Made by a program: the position numbers and the translations under genes. Source: Entonaema liquescens (Eukaryota > Ascomycota > Sordariomycetes > Xylariales > Xylariaceae). From it: a stretch of 64,000 bases of DNA. The stretch spans positions 868,001-932,000 of the forward strand of contig CADCSX010000003.1 of NCBI GenBank assembly GCA_902805475.1, in the 5' to 3' direction. The notes under the pieces were generated by a model. It did no database searches, was not told where the DNA came from, and saw only the letters and a list, made by a program, of their open reading frames with translations. Shown one piece after another: positions 10,723-23,043 of the stretch (its first letter is position 1; every line of letters begins with the position of its first letter).

Positions 10723-10922
10723 GTCGATATATGTACTCGTCTTCAATCATGTACCAGCCCTATTCTTTGGTACCTCACAATAGGCGTTCAGCGCAATGTT
10801 GCTAAGGTGGAAATAAATAGTATATCAGACTCACCAATGTTGTTGGACTGGACGAGGTCTCTCAACCCATATATGTACGCAAAGGGGATGAAATGCCTGT
10901 CTCTTCCGCTTAACGGTATATT

Positions 10923-10953
10923 CATCCTAGTTCAATCTCCCAAAACTAGGATG
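10923..10953 (+). repeat. Inverted repeat C, perfect 10-bp stem
   Basis: CATCCTAGTT pairs with AACTAGGATG around an 11-base loop. Confidence 0.85.
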
Positions 10954-11071
10954 CATATTATCTGGGGAGACGTTAGTGTTTTAAGATCTCATATGTTGCG
11001 TTCAGAAACTTACTACGTTGAGATGGCTTGTGTCACTTTCATAGATCTCATACCTACTCCAAACACACAAA

Positions 11072-11128
11072 CCGACTACAGGATATATAATACAACCTAA
11101 TTGTATCAGTGCAGGTTGTAGTAGTCGG
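11072..11128 (+). repeat. Inverted repeat D, two-part stem
   Basis: Outer arms CCGACTAC/GTAGTCGG and inner arms ACAACCT/AGGTTGT, with a 12-base bulge on the left side only. Confidence 0.8.
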
Positions 11129-11131
11129 GTC

Positions 11132-11150
11132 TTACATGTTCGACATGTAA
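11132..11150 (+). repeat. Inverted repeat E, perfect 8-bp stem
   Basis: TTACATGT and ACATGTAA flank TCG. It lies three bases after repeat D, so the two could form a tandem hairpin. Confidence 0.85.
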
Positions 11151-11739
11151 AATCCTCCGAGAGGCCAAGTACCTTAGGTACTATATAGTCCCAAAGCCAT
11201 CACGCTAGGTATCCACAAAAGGACGCGGTATTCCTCACGATTGGAATATTGTCCGTCATTCGTTTAGGTAAGAAAGTACATATAGGAAAGAGAACTTGAC
11301 CTGGGCCCCAAGGACTGTCAGTTTATACGCCGATAATGTGTTGGGAAAAACCTTATGATAATATATGTTAACAGATAAGTTATCCCGTCATATCAGGTAC
11401 TGAATGACACAAATGGACTCGGACGGATGATTGATGTCGTCCGACACAACGGGGACTTAGAGCATCGCTCACGAAATAAAATCACCTGTAGCGAAAGGCG
11501 TATATAGGTTGAGCCCTAAAGCATGAAGATCCATTCGAAACTCCAAACTCACTAAACTGATTTACAAGATCCTCCTACGCCGTGCTCGGTTGTAGTATAG
11601 CTCGCATCTAACGGAACTATGGCCAATTGATAATACAGTGGCTTTCCAACGCCTTCCCATGTACCTGAACAGTGGCAGATCATTTTAACCATGATCATGC
11701 GGTTACCTCAAAGTCGTACTATTAGTGTAATAGGGGTTG
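11151..11739. other. Intergenic, right of the hairpin cluster
   Basis: About 590 bases without a gene. It carries the palindromes AGTACCT-T-AGGTACT (11168-11182) and TCGGACG...CGTCCGA (11419-11444). Confidence 0.5.
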
Positions 11740-12324
11740 CTACCGCCTGACTTGACGCGTATCATCTTCCTCTTCGCTATCATCTCGGAAACCTTCTTCT
11801 AGGCTAGGTTATTGTAATTAGCCCCGTGCCCAACGTAAAATCCGGGACGGTCCGGAAGATGAGCTTCCTTGACCTACTCTCTGCTTAGTCTCCTTGTGCT
11901 ATCCACGCGCTCAAGATCGTGGGTATCTAACGACAGCGCATGCCGGCGATCATCGAAGACATCATCTAATTCCTCGCCTTCCTCGGAGCTAAAACCTATA
12001 TCGGATGCATCGTCGCCTCCGACTACCACGCGATCATGTATATTAATGCGCCACCTCGACGGGACCATCCATCGGGCTATTGCATCTTGTACTCTGCCGC
12101 GTAGGGAAATTGTATGGTTCGAAATCGTCTCGAGGGGAGGTATTGACTATAACGCGCATGGTAACGCCGCCATAGAGGAACAAGTACGTAGGTGGATAGG
12201 AGGAAAAAGATGAGAGAGATGACGGCTGGTATTATAAGAGTCTGTAAGAGTTAGATTTGCGATAGGTTCGTTACGTATGAGTATAGCTTGAACTGACCTT
12301 AACGGCGGAGATTGTAGAGCCCAT
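11740..12324 (-). pseudogene. Small single-helix membrane protein of a conserved fungal family, frame broken once
   Basis: Three exons on the minus strand: 12298-12324 (MGSTISAVK), 11878-12241 and 11740-11803. The introns have GTCAGT/TCTAAC/CAG and GTAGGT/TAG signals. The product would be ~151 residues: a short N-terminus, one helix (LIIPAVISLIFFLLSTYVLV) followed by basic WRRY, a middle part (SLRGRVQDAIARW, PSRWRINIHDR) and an acidic tail (SSEEGEELDDVFDD, DLEEGFRDDSEEEDD). I recall similar unnamed proteins in many filamentous ascomycetes; the function is unknown. The frame shifts between QYLP and LETIS at a G4 run (12134-12137, C4 on the coding strand); one added base restores a full-length protein. 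Either an assembly error or a recent pseudogene. Helix orientation is not predicted with confidence. Confidence 0.7.
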
Positions 12325-12984
12325 AATGCTGGCGGTGATGCGCAATACTCCTTTCTACCAGGAGGGCATGATATGAGGTGAAATTTGATAGGTTCTAGGA
12401 TAGGGCTGATCCGACTCTACAATCCGCATTCATGTGCGACAGCTAGTTGTAAAGGTGGGAAACCAATGGACGCGATAATTCATGGATAGGCTTATCAGTA
12501 ACTTTTAGACTGGGTGGGAAAATACGTATTCCGTACGATGTGGAAGCTCTTTATGAGGTTGTCTCTTGGTCAATTGTTAATTATATTTAGTAAGGCTGAA
12601 GATGAAGATGGTTACGTACGTCCCGGCACGCGCAGTCGCAACTTCAAAGTAACCCCCATGCAATTGCTTATATAAGGGTACCTAACTACCTATGTAGTGA
12701 AGTAGTATGTATGTAAGTAACTGCCATGTACCATGTACCTAAGGAACAACTGTATACCTACTATTGGCTAAATCGCTCGTAAACTACTATTATGTACTGC
12801 TTCCCACGGGCCACCTACAAGATATTTACCTAAGCTTAAACAACCTTGCTGTCACTTCGTGTTGCAGATATTGGTTTCTTATATTGTATTCTTGAATTGC
12901 TCGGTACATCTAACTACTAACTTATTATGATTCCTCCTTATGTATTTACTAATGTTGTAATGTTAAAGTAAGAAACATGTACGT
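12325..12984. other. Promoter side of the small membrane protein gene and border of the AT island
   Basis: About 660 bases with no gene. GC content falls to the right toward the AT-rich island. Confidence 0.45.
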
Positions 12985-15900
12985 TTAAAACGAATCGATA
13001 TATATTTATTTATTTATAATTTTACTCGTTAAAATTTTAAATATTTAACTTTTTATTAAAGTTTCGTTTTTAAAATTAAAAATTTTTAAAAAATAACAAT
13101 TTTTAAAAAATAAAATTTAATATAAATATTTATTAACGTTTATTATATAAATTTAAATAATTTAATTAAATTAAATAATATTATTTATATATAATTATTT
13201 AATATATTAATTTTATATTATATAATAAACTTTTTTTTTATTTAATTATTATAATATTTATAATTATTTTACTTTTATTTAATTTATTATTTAACGTTAT
13301 TAATTAAAAAACGTTATTTATTTTAAATTTTCATTTATATTATTATTAAATTCGTAATATTAACGTTTAATTATTTTAATAAAATTTTCGTTTAAATTAT
13401 TATTTTTTAAATCATTATTATTACCGTCGTTTTTAATTTAATTTATATTTATAAATATTTTTTATTAAAATATTTATAAAATTATCGTTATAATTTTTTT
13501 AATTATAATAAAACTTTTATTTTTTTTATTTATTAAAAAAACCGATATAATTTTTTTAATTAACGATTTATTATATAATTACGGCGTTAATAATTATAAT
13601 AAATTTTTTAAAAATATTTAATATATATCGAATTTAATATTTTTAATAAATCGATTTTTTAATTATAAAGTTTTTTTTATAATTTTTTAACGTTTTAAAT
13701 TATATAAATTTTATTTAAATTACCGTTTTTAACGATATTTAATAAATAATTAAATTTAATCGTTTATTTGATTTTAATATTTTTTAATAACGGCGTTAAA
13801 TTTTACTTTTTTAAATACGTTAAATAAACGTAATTATGTTTTTTTATTATAAATCCACCGTTCCCGTTATTTACGAAAATTTAATAATTATTTTTTTAAA
13901 TAAAATATTTTTATATTAAATTATTTTTTATATATTTTTTTTTATTCGGTTTATTTTATAATTATTCGGTTAAATTTATTAATAATAATTTTAAATTATT
14001 TATTATTAATAATTACAAATTTAAAATAAGTTATTAATTTATTACGATTTTTCGTAATACGTTAAAAATTTTTAATTTATTATTTTTTATTTTAACGTTT
14101 ATTATAAATATTAATAATAATAATAAAATTAAAAGTTTTTAAAATTTTATTTTTTTTACGTAACATATGTTATATAATTAAATTTAATAACCGTTATTCG
14201 AAAATAATTAAAATTATTTCATCGTTAATATATTTTTTATAATGCCGTATATTAATTATAAATAATTTAAATGTTAACGTTATTAATTAATTAATTATTA
14301 AGGTTTTTAATTTAAATGGTATTTTAAAATAAAATAAAATTTTAAAAAATAATTCGTTTTTTTTAATAATTAAACGGTCGTAATTATATATATTTTTATA
14401 ATAATTTTTATTTATAATTAATTTTTAAGTTTTTTATTATTCCCGTTTATTGTTAATATATTTTCGTTTATTTTTAATAATTTTAATGTTAAAAATTAAC
14501 GTAATAAAATTTTCGAAATTATTTAAAATTAAATTTAAATTAAACGGGAAAAAACTTAACCGTTTTTACGATAATAATACGTTATTATTTTTAAATATTT
14601 ATTATTTAATCGTATATAAATTATTTAAAAAATTTAATTTATCGTATATTAATTAATATTTAATTTTTTTAAAAATATTTTTTTAATGGTAATGTTTATA
14701 TATTTGAAAAATATTTACATTTAACGGTTGTAATTTGTAAATTAAATAAAACGGTAATAAAAACAATATCACGTTTATTTATTAATAAATTCGAAAAAAT
14801 TCGATTATAATATAATTATCGTAATTATTTATTATAAATATCCGTTTATAAATATCGTATTTAAATTTATTAAATTTTTTTTAATATTTTAATTATTTAA
14901 AAATTAATTAATTATTAATATATTTATTAAAATTTATATATAACGTTATATTATTAAATAACGTATTATTAAAATATTTAATTTTAATTTATTTATTTAA
15001 TAATATAATAAATGGGAAAATATATTAATTAATAATTGAAATCGATTTTAATATCGTAATAAAAATTCGATCGTCGAAATTATTCGATATTACGTTAAAT
15101 ATGTTAATATAAATTTATACGTATTAAATTTTTTTTAATATATTAACGTAATAATTAAATTTATCAACGTTTTAAATATTTTCGAATAATATATTATATT
15201 TATTTTTCGTTTTTTCGTATATACCGAAATAATCGATTAAATTTTAACGATTATAAATAATTTTTTATATAATAATTAATTATTATATTTTATTATTTTT
15301 AAAAATATTATCGTAATAAATTATATATCGATAAGTTTATTTTTTATAAATAATAATATTACGGTTAATTATTTAAATTAATTAAATAATAATTTTAAAT
15401 AAAAATTCGTTAATTATTTTAATTTTTATTAATATTTATATATTAATTTAAAAATATAATATTAATTTTTTATCGGGTTTTAATAAATTATTATTATTCG
15501 ATTAATTTAAAATCGAAATTATATTTTTAAAACGTTTATTTAATTTTTTATATTTAATATTATAATATTTAAAAATAACCGTTTTAATAAAAAAATTACT
15601 TTTATTATATTAATTTATTATTAATTATAATTATTAATTATACGGTAACGTTAATATATTATTTAAAATGTTAATAAAATTTATTTAATAAATTAAAAAT
15701 AATATAAATCGATTATAACCGATTTTATTAAATAATAAACTACGAAAAAATATAATATTAAATCATTAATAATTAATTTTTTACGTTAAAATTAACATTT
15801 TTAAATAATTTCATTATAATTAAATAATATAAAAATAAATTTAATAAATAATTAAAAATTATAATTAATAAATAAATTTAATAATTTAATTATATTTTTA

Positions 15901-15985
15901 TTTAAATAAATTAATTTATATAAAATTAAATATTATTAAATTTTACTTTTTAAAAGTTTATTATTTTTTAAAAATCTTTAACTTT
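12985..15985. repeat. 3-kb AT-rich island, RIP-type, cytosines almost only in CpG
   Basis: The composition is overwhelmingly A and T. In the stretches I checked, nearly all remaining C residues precede G (all six in 15061-15120 and its junction). CpA and TpG are strongly depleted while TpA is abundant. This is the pattern expected when a repeated element is mutated C-to-T by RIP at CpA, CpT and CpC with CpG largely spared. No frame of significance remains, and I could not identify the original element or find clear terminal repeats at the borders. It probably derives from a retroelement or DNA transposon and may be heterochromatic. Confidence 0.8.
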
Positions 15986-17751
15986 AAAAGCAAAGCCCCG
16001 GCAAAAGGTCGGATATTTGGAATCTTGACGAGTAGTAATAAGCCACGTGAATAGTATAGAACTCTAGGACTATTAAAAAGCAAAACGGCTATCGCAACCC
16101 GAAGATGGAGCTTAATGTGCCTACTGACCGAAATCCTTCTAGGTCGGACTTAGAGTAATAGGTACGTACAATATTATTCTAAACAGTCTAACTATCCCCT
16201 GACTACCTAATGTAACCGACCAGTACCGAGGGGGCCAAATACAACAGAGTATAGAGTACATGTATCTATGTAACCCCTTTTCTGCGCATCGGCTAAAGAC
16301 TATTGTTCTTTATGAATTTCAGGCATTTGTAGATACCGTATTCTTCATCCAAAACCGATATCAAAAAATGAATTCAAATATGCCAACGTTTGCCTCCATT
16401 CTGAAATATATCTATCATCTATGGTACAGTTGTAATATGTGGCTTCTAGTGTCTAGGGACCCAGGGTCTCTCCAGATCGCATCATTATCGCCATCGCTAT
16501 GTGGGATCTTCCAGGGGTTTATGTTCCACTTGAAGTTTCAGAATTGTCCACACCTTTCTACGGTAACATCGTAGGATTTATCGATAAAATGAAATATTTA
16601 CTACCACATCACAAATTACATAGTATAAGAGATTAGAAGAGATTAGATGTGTGTACCATCGGGACAATAGGTAGTGTTTTTAGATGCTTAGATAAATCGC
16701 AAATCTGATGAATCACTGCTCAAACATTAGCGCTACCTGACAGGTATTATTATGTACTTATTCGTACCTAGGTACTTCACAAAGATATGCACATGAAAGA
16801 CCCCTAATCTGCAGAAATTGGGTACCTCGCCGAGTCTTTCGCCCTCAGCTGGACTCCCGCTTTAAGACAAATCTATACGCGCTTATCGCAAATTGAAATT
16901 GGGGGGCGGAAAAAGATGGAAAACCGTCAACGTGTAAATTCAATTGGTAATCCGCTTTGTACCCTGCAAGTCGCATCCTGCCCACCATAGCCCAACCACA
17001 AGTGCTCGGCGTTATGTGCGGTACCTACTGCGACATTGCACAACATTGAATCCGCAGCCCGCAGCCCGCAACCCGCAACCCGTAACCCGTAACCTTAAGT
17101 CTCATCAGACGGTAGGAACCTCCTTTGAGCAACATTATCACATCCCGATAACTACAAACCACTATGACCACCTCTTTCCCACCCCTACGGCCCCTACTCT
17201 GAAATTTGAATTGTTCACCAACTAACGTTCGCCGACTTCTTTTAATGACGGAACTGTAGACGTTTGATTTTTCTGCATTTTATGTAGTCTAGCGCCGTAT
17301 TCAGTTCTATGTGCGTACGGCCCCCCCCTTCTTCGCCTTCTTCGCCTTCTTCGTGGCGCATTCTCATTTCCCAAACTCCTTTCACTAAACCACTGATTTC
17401 GTCAAAAAATCACCCTTGTATTCGCCTGTCACTGCTTCAACGCCACAATATCATGCTAATACTACCACACATTAATTCAGGCCTTCATTCGATCTTAGAT
17501 CTGCAATTTCAACCTGTATATTCCTTGCCGACTCTGTAATCTTCGCCAGAGAACATGATGCAATTCATCCGATATCTTCAGCATCCAATACACTGACGGC
17601 ACGAACCCGATATCCCCCATAGGCTTCGATTGCTTTATTCGCCTCGTCCCGAACATCGGATCGAAACGTTCCATCAAGGTGTAAATAGACTATTGATAGA
17701 AAGCGACTCAAGCGACAGCGTCTTAGCGCGCCCTCTCCGCCTCACGCAGCC
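15986..17751. other. Intergenic, AT island to formin
   Basis: About 1.77 kb returning to ordinary GC. The first 200 bases (from GCAAAGCCCCGGC) may be an unmutated end of the neighbouring element. A 7-bp tandem repeat lies at 17053-17094. The last ~600 bases are pyrimidine-rich and probably hold the formin promoter and leader. No gene is supported. Confidence 0.5.
17053..17094 (+). repeat. 7-bp tandem repeat, 6 copies, telomere-like
   Basis: Units CGCAGCC, CGCAACC and CGTAACC occur twice each in a row. The last form resembles the fungal telomere unit CCCTAA in composition but is not identical to it. Confidence 0.8.
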
Positions 17752-20700
17752 ATGTCGTCCGGTGGTAAGGGCTTCTTCTCTAGGAGTAAACATAGAAGTG
17801 ATAAGAGACACACCGGCAGCGAAGAAGGGCGGTACCTCGGTCCGGAGCATGATTCCTCGTCGCGTACTTCTCGACATGTTAGGGACTCGTCGATAGTATC
17901 GCTTGACCGACCAAGCTCCCCTGAAACCGGCGTCAACAATAACGCCGGTGTAATTACTGCCATCCCATACGACAGCACGCATGCTGACCAACGAAGTCCG
18001 ATACCTGTTGAATATCTTCCTCGAAACGAACAGGCGCCTGTGCGCCGGGATCTTCTACCTCAACCCCATCACTTGAATAAAGGTACCGGTGACTTTCATC
18101 AGTATCCATCTTTTGATACAGCTTCGATTGTGAGCGTTGCTAGTTCTCAGCACTCGGTTCAGCGCCCCAGTACTGGTAACGGCAACGGAAATGGCAGCAG
18201 CATCAATGTCACTATGGCATCCACTGGTCGGCAAACGCAATTCCATCAGTGGGGGCCAGCTTCAGGCGGTTCCCAGACACCCCGGGCAAGCACAGCTTCT
18301 TCGATGCAAAACAGTGCCTATAACTACAATGAAAGATGGGATTCTCTACCTGGTTACGGCCAGGCCGGCTTCGGTAGGACATCTAGACAAAGCGACCAAT
18401 CCAGCGTATTTTCAGCAGGTAACGGAGTACCCCCTACTAATTCCACGAATATGCGCTCATCCAGAATAGCACTGCCTAGTGCTACCTCCCAGAGTTCCAT
18501 TGCGTCGCAGCCCTCGAGTAGAGATTCGCATCGCCTAACCAAACCTCTAGGGAACCCGGTATTTCCACCCGGGAGCACAGATGGGTTCCCACTCACCAGA
18601 CCGGACGACGATAGGGTTACGGAGCAGATGTTCTTCGAGTTGATGAAGAAGCGAGGGTGGCACAATCTTCCGGAACAGGCAAAGCGGCAGATGCAGGCGT
18701 ATCCATCTTCCAAAAAATGGACACTCATTTACCAAGATCGACTGACAGAACTACAAGGAGAGCAAAAGAGGAGGCAGCAGGCAGCAAAAACAGGAGTATA
18801 TCCTAGCAGCGTTGATGTCGCCGCATCTTCTGATGAGGAGGGATCTCCCGAATGGTACGTGCGGAAAGTTATGGATAATACTTTAGATTTGAAAGGGCTA
18901 GGCAGCCTCGAGGTCAATTTGCGAACTCAGCAGATCGGTTGGGTGAGACGATTCATCGAATGTCAAGGGCAGGTCGCTCTCACCAACGTCCTATTGAAGA
19001 TCAATCGGAAAAGCGCTGTTGGGCCTGCGGCTCCTTCTGATGTCAAAGCGAGCGACAAGAACCTCGACAAGGAATACGATATTCTAAAGTGTCTAAAAGC
19101 CCTGCTAAACAACAAATATGGCGCCGATGATGCGCTCGCCCATCAGCAGGTGATCGTGGCCCTCGTTACATCGCTCATATCGCCTAGACTCACGACACGA
19201 AAACTGGTCAGCGATGTGTTATCCTTCCTATGTCACTGGAATGGGGGTGAGGGTCACATAAAGGTGATCCAGGCTATGGATGTAGTGAAGAGCCAGCAGA
19301 ACGAAAATGGCCGCTTCGACTCTTGGATGCGACTCGTCGAGGTCACCGTGGACGGGCGAGGAAAGATGGGCAGTCTCGTCGGGGCTAGCGACGAAGTCCG
19401 CAGCGGCGGTATTGGCATGGAGAACCTCTTGATGGAATATGCGGTCGCAACGCTCATCCTCGTCAACTCGATCATCGACGCACCTGAGAATGATCTCCAG
19501 CTACGCATGCATATCAGGGCGCAGTTCGGCGCGTGTGGGATCAAGCGGATCCTCACGAAGATGGAGGCGTTCCAATATGACTTAATAGACAAGCAAGTCG
19601 AGCGGTTCCGGACAAACGAGGCTATAGACTATGAGGATATGCTCGAGCGGGAGAATAGTAGCATGAAAGATAGCGTCGAAGGCGAGGTTAAGGACCTCAA
19701 CGATCCTACCCAGATCGTAGACGCTATCCAGCAACGGCTCCAAGGTTCTAAGACGCATGACTACTTCATATCCGCATTGCAGCACCTGCTTCTGATCCGA
19801 GATAATGATGGAGAAGAACGGTTGCGTATGTTCCAGCTCGTAGACTCGATGCTAAGCTATGTAGCCATGGATCGGCGTCTGCCGAACATGGACTTCAAGC
19901 AAAGCTTGAACTTCAGTGTACAGAGTCTTTTAGACAAGCTACATACAGATTCCGAGGCCAGGCAAGCCCTGGACGAGGCCTTAGAGGCTCGGCAGATCGC
20001 CGATGCTGCCATGGCAGAGCGGGATGAGATGAGAGCTCAGTTAGAACTAGGTGCGGATGGTCTTGTTGCTAAGCTACAGAGACAGTTAGAGGAGCAAGCC
20101 CGCTTCATCGAAGCCCAAAAGCGCCAGGCAGATAGTCTTAAAGCTGAAATCGAGAGCATGCAGACGGTGCGTGCTAAGGAAGCGCAGCGGTACGAGCTAG
20201 AGACGAGAGAGCTTTATCTTATGCTTAGGGATGCTCAAGACGTGGCCGCCTCCCAGGCTGTCAAGGGCGGGTCTGGAGGCAAAATGGCCGATGAAGACCC
20301 CGCTCGAATGCAAGGTATTTTGGATCGAGAAAAGCTTATGGACCGACTTGCCATGCAGCTCGAGCGGCAAAAGACCCAATACAAACTCGAGGGTAGAGTC
20401 TGGGGCGAGGCTATTGGTCCTTCGGATCGCTTGCGTGCTCTACGTGAGGAAATGGACGGCTTTGCAGAGAGCTACCCTGAAGCGCCGGATAGTGCAGGAC
20501 TCCCGCCGTCTGGCATGCTTGGGACAGTCAATCGACAGACAAGGCTGTCCAGAAAGCCTGTTGGCTCAGCAGGACAGCATGTCTCCAGCGCTGACGAGGG
20601 CGTTACCGAGGGCGAAGACGATATCGTTTACGAGAAGCCAAGAGTCGTCGAGATCAGGAGACCCGTTATGGATCCCAAGCAAGCCGCTAGCCTCATGTCA

Positions 20701-23043
20701 GAAATCCAAGCGAAGGGTAGGAAGGACGATATTAGCGACTCCGAAGATGGCGCGACAACTGGTCCCTCTCACCCGAGCCTCGAGTCACCCATCACCCCAG
20801 GAGAAGTTGAGCCGCCTAAGATTCAAGTCAGCGACACGGCTGCTCCACCTCCACCCCCGCCCCCACCACCTCCGATGCCCGGTCAATTACCCGGAGCGCC
20901 GCCGCCGCCTCCTCCTCCACCTCCTTTGCCTGGCCAAATTCCGGGAGCTGCTCCTCCCCACCGCCTCCACCCCCACCCCCAATGCCAGGAATGCTATCAC
21001 CCTCATCTGCGGGTGGTCCACCACCTCCACCTCCGCCTCCGCCGCCTCCTATGCCCGGTGGTGTTGGAGGAATGCCTCCTCCTCCACCGCCAATGCCTGG
21101 TGCCATGTCCGGTCACTTCCTCTCCTCACAGAATAGCTTCGGACCAGCTCCTACAATCGGCCTTCCTGTTGTTAGGCCGAAGAAGAAGCTCAAGGCCCTC
21201 CATTGGGACAAGGTTGATACCCCTGAAACCAGTCACTGGGCAGCACATGCCCCTTCTGCAGAAGCAAGAGAAGAGAAGTATGCCGAGCTTAGCAAGAAGG
21301 GTATTCTTGACGAGGTTGAGAAACTGTTTATGGCTAAGGAGATCAAGAAGCTTGGTGTTGGCACCTCTAAGAAAGATGACAAGAAGCAGATTATCTCCAG
21401 CGACCTTCGGAAAGCCTACGGTAAGCTAAATTTTCATACTCAAGTAACAAATACGTATAAAATACTAACTTATTCTAGAAATTGCTTTTGCCAAATTTTC
21501 ACAGTATTCCGTAGAAAAGATTGTCCAAATGATTATTCAGTGCGACAAGGAGATACTCGATAATCCTGTCGTTATGGATTTCCTCCTAAAGGACGATCTA
21601 TGCAACATTCCGGATAATACCGCGAAACTAATGGCGCCATATAGCAAGGATTGGACTGGTCCAGAAGCCAGTAAAGAGAATCGTGAACAGGATCCAGAAG
21701 AGCTTACCAGGCAGGATCAAATTTACTTGTACACAGCTTTCGAGCTACACCATTACTGGAAGAGCAGAATACGTGCTTTGGCCTTAACAAGGAGTTACGA
21801 AGCCGATTACGACGAGATCAACGAGAAGATTCATCAAGTCGTATCGGTGTCGGAAGCTTTACGAGATTCCGTTTCTCTGATGAACGTTCTTGGTTTAATT
21901 CTTGATATTGGAAACTACATGAACGACGCCAACAAGCAAGCGCGAGGTTTCAAACTCAGTTCGCTCGCTCGCTTAGGAATGGTGAAGGACGACAAGAACC
22001 AGTCCACACTTGCTGATCTCGTCGAGCGTATCGTTCGTAACCAGTATCCCGAATGGGAGGGGTTCACGGGCGATATCCAGGCCGTCATCGGCGCTCAGAA
22101 GATCAACGTCGAGCAACTACAAGCAGATGCTAAGAGATACGTGGATAACATTCGTAACATTCAAATGTCACTAGACAGCGGCAACCTTAGCGACCCTAAG
22201 AAGTTCCATCCTCAGGACCGTGTCTCGCAAGTCGTCCAGCGGTGTATGAAGGATGCTCGCCGGAAAGCAGAACAGATGTCTTTGTACCTGGAGGAGATGA
22301 TCCGCACATACGATGACATCATGGTTTTCTATGGTGAAGATCCTAAGGACGATAACGCCCGTCGCGACTTTTTCGCTAAGCTAGCTACCTTCCTCCAGGA
22401 GTGGAAGAAGAGCAGAGACAAGAACGTACAATATGAAGAGACAAGACGTAGGAACGAAGCCAGTATGAAACGAAAGCACGGCCAGCTCAGGGTTACAGGG
22501 GCTGTCGAGAGCGGCCCGCCGTCCCCGGCCTCCGCTGGTGCGATGGACTCCCTGTTAGAGAAGTTACGAGCTGCAGCACCAGCAACGAGAACTCAAAGAG
22601 AACAAAGAAGGCTTGCGCGACTCAAGGTTCGTCACCAAGATCGCGTCGCTTCGGGCCAGAAAATCGACCTCAACGAGATACCAGAGGCCGAAGCTAAGCT
22701 CAAGAAGGAGAGCGCCAATGGCACCGCAGATTCGGATAGCAACCCACTTAGCCCTGATTTCCCTTCTGTTAGTGAAGCTCCTTCAACAGTCGAGGATGGA
22801 GGGGATGGCCTGGCTCAGAGAGCAGCAATGCTGTTACAAGATATGAGAAGCGGCGACGGAGCAGATGATAATGATCCGGAGAAGAGAGATAGTCTGAGGA
22901 AATCAGCGGCAGAAGAAAGGAGAGCTAGACGGCGGCGGCTAAAGGGCGGTTCCAATCAGAACTCTAGTACCACCGAAGCGGAGGAGGGAGCCAAAACACC
23001 CATACCAGAAGAAACGCCGGCCGAAGCTATTGCAGAGGAATGA
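17752..23043 (+). CDS. sepA: Formin, SepA/Bni1 type (actin nucleator), with one frame break in FH1
   Basis: Two exons, 17752-21420 and 21479-23043; the intron has a GTAAGC donor, an ACTAAC branch and phase 1. About 1744 residues once the break is repaired. Domains: Ser-rich N-terminus; GTPase-binding region near 285-340 (VTEQMFFELMKKRGWHNLP); FH3 near 380-740; coiled coil near 745-870; FH1 proline tracts near 1030-1120; FH2 from ~1146 (KALHWDKVDTP) with LGLILDIGNYMND; and a C-terminal DAD (GAMDSLLEKLRAA followed by basic residues, near 1575). It nucleates actin cables and rings for polarised growth and septation, released from DAD autoinhibition by Rho GTPases. The frame is broken at a C4 run (20956-20959) between GQIPGAAP and the next PPPP; one extra C restores it. 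A broken copy of this normally essential gene is unlikely, so an assembly error is favoured. Confidence 0.93.

Larger units (their letters stand above)
10575..11150. repeat. Hairpin-dense segment (five strong inverted repeats in 580 bp)
   Basis: Five inverted repeats follow each other: 10575-10606 (14-bp stem, one mismatch, 4-base loop), 10679-10722 (9 bp plus 7 bp stem, 6-base loop), 10923-10953 (perfect 10 bp, 11-base loop), 11072-11128 (8 bp outer and 7 bp inner stem) and 11132-11150 (perfect 8 bp, 3-base loop). Two further inverted repeats follow at 11168-11182 and 11419-11444. Such density is not expected by chance. It could be a structured RNA, a decayed palindromic mobile element or a cluster of protein-binding palindromes. 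A 141-codon frame across it (10675-11100) lacks an ATG at its start and resembles nothing known to me. Confidence 0.7.

Noticed and set aside
10675..11100. 141-codon open frame in the hairpin cluster
   Set aside because: It begins with GTG rather than ATG, matches no family I know, and overlaps inverted repeats B-D, which explain the sequence better.
14450..14656. Open frame in the AT-rich island
   Set aside because: Its Lys/Asn/Phe/Ile composition is what random AT-rich DNA gives; no motif.
12985..15985. Attempt to recognise a retroelement polymerase or transposase in the AT island
   Set aside because: A few word-level similarities (for example an integrase-like YNNSV context near 13965) failed because the required changes are not C-to-T or G-to-A.
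16260..16574. 104-codon frame right of the AT island
   Set aside because: It has an ATG but no recognisable domain, codon bias or neighbouring splice signals; too short to support.
18354..18728. 124-codon antisense frame within the formin gene
   Set aside because: Shadow of the coding frame on the other strand; no independent evidence.
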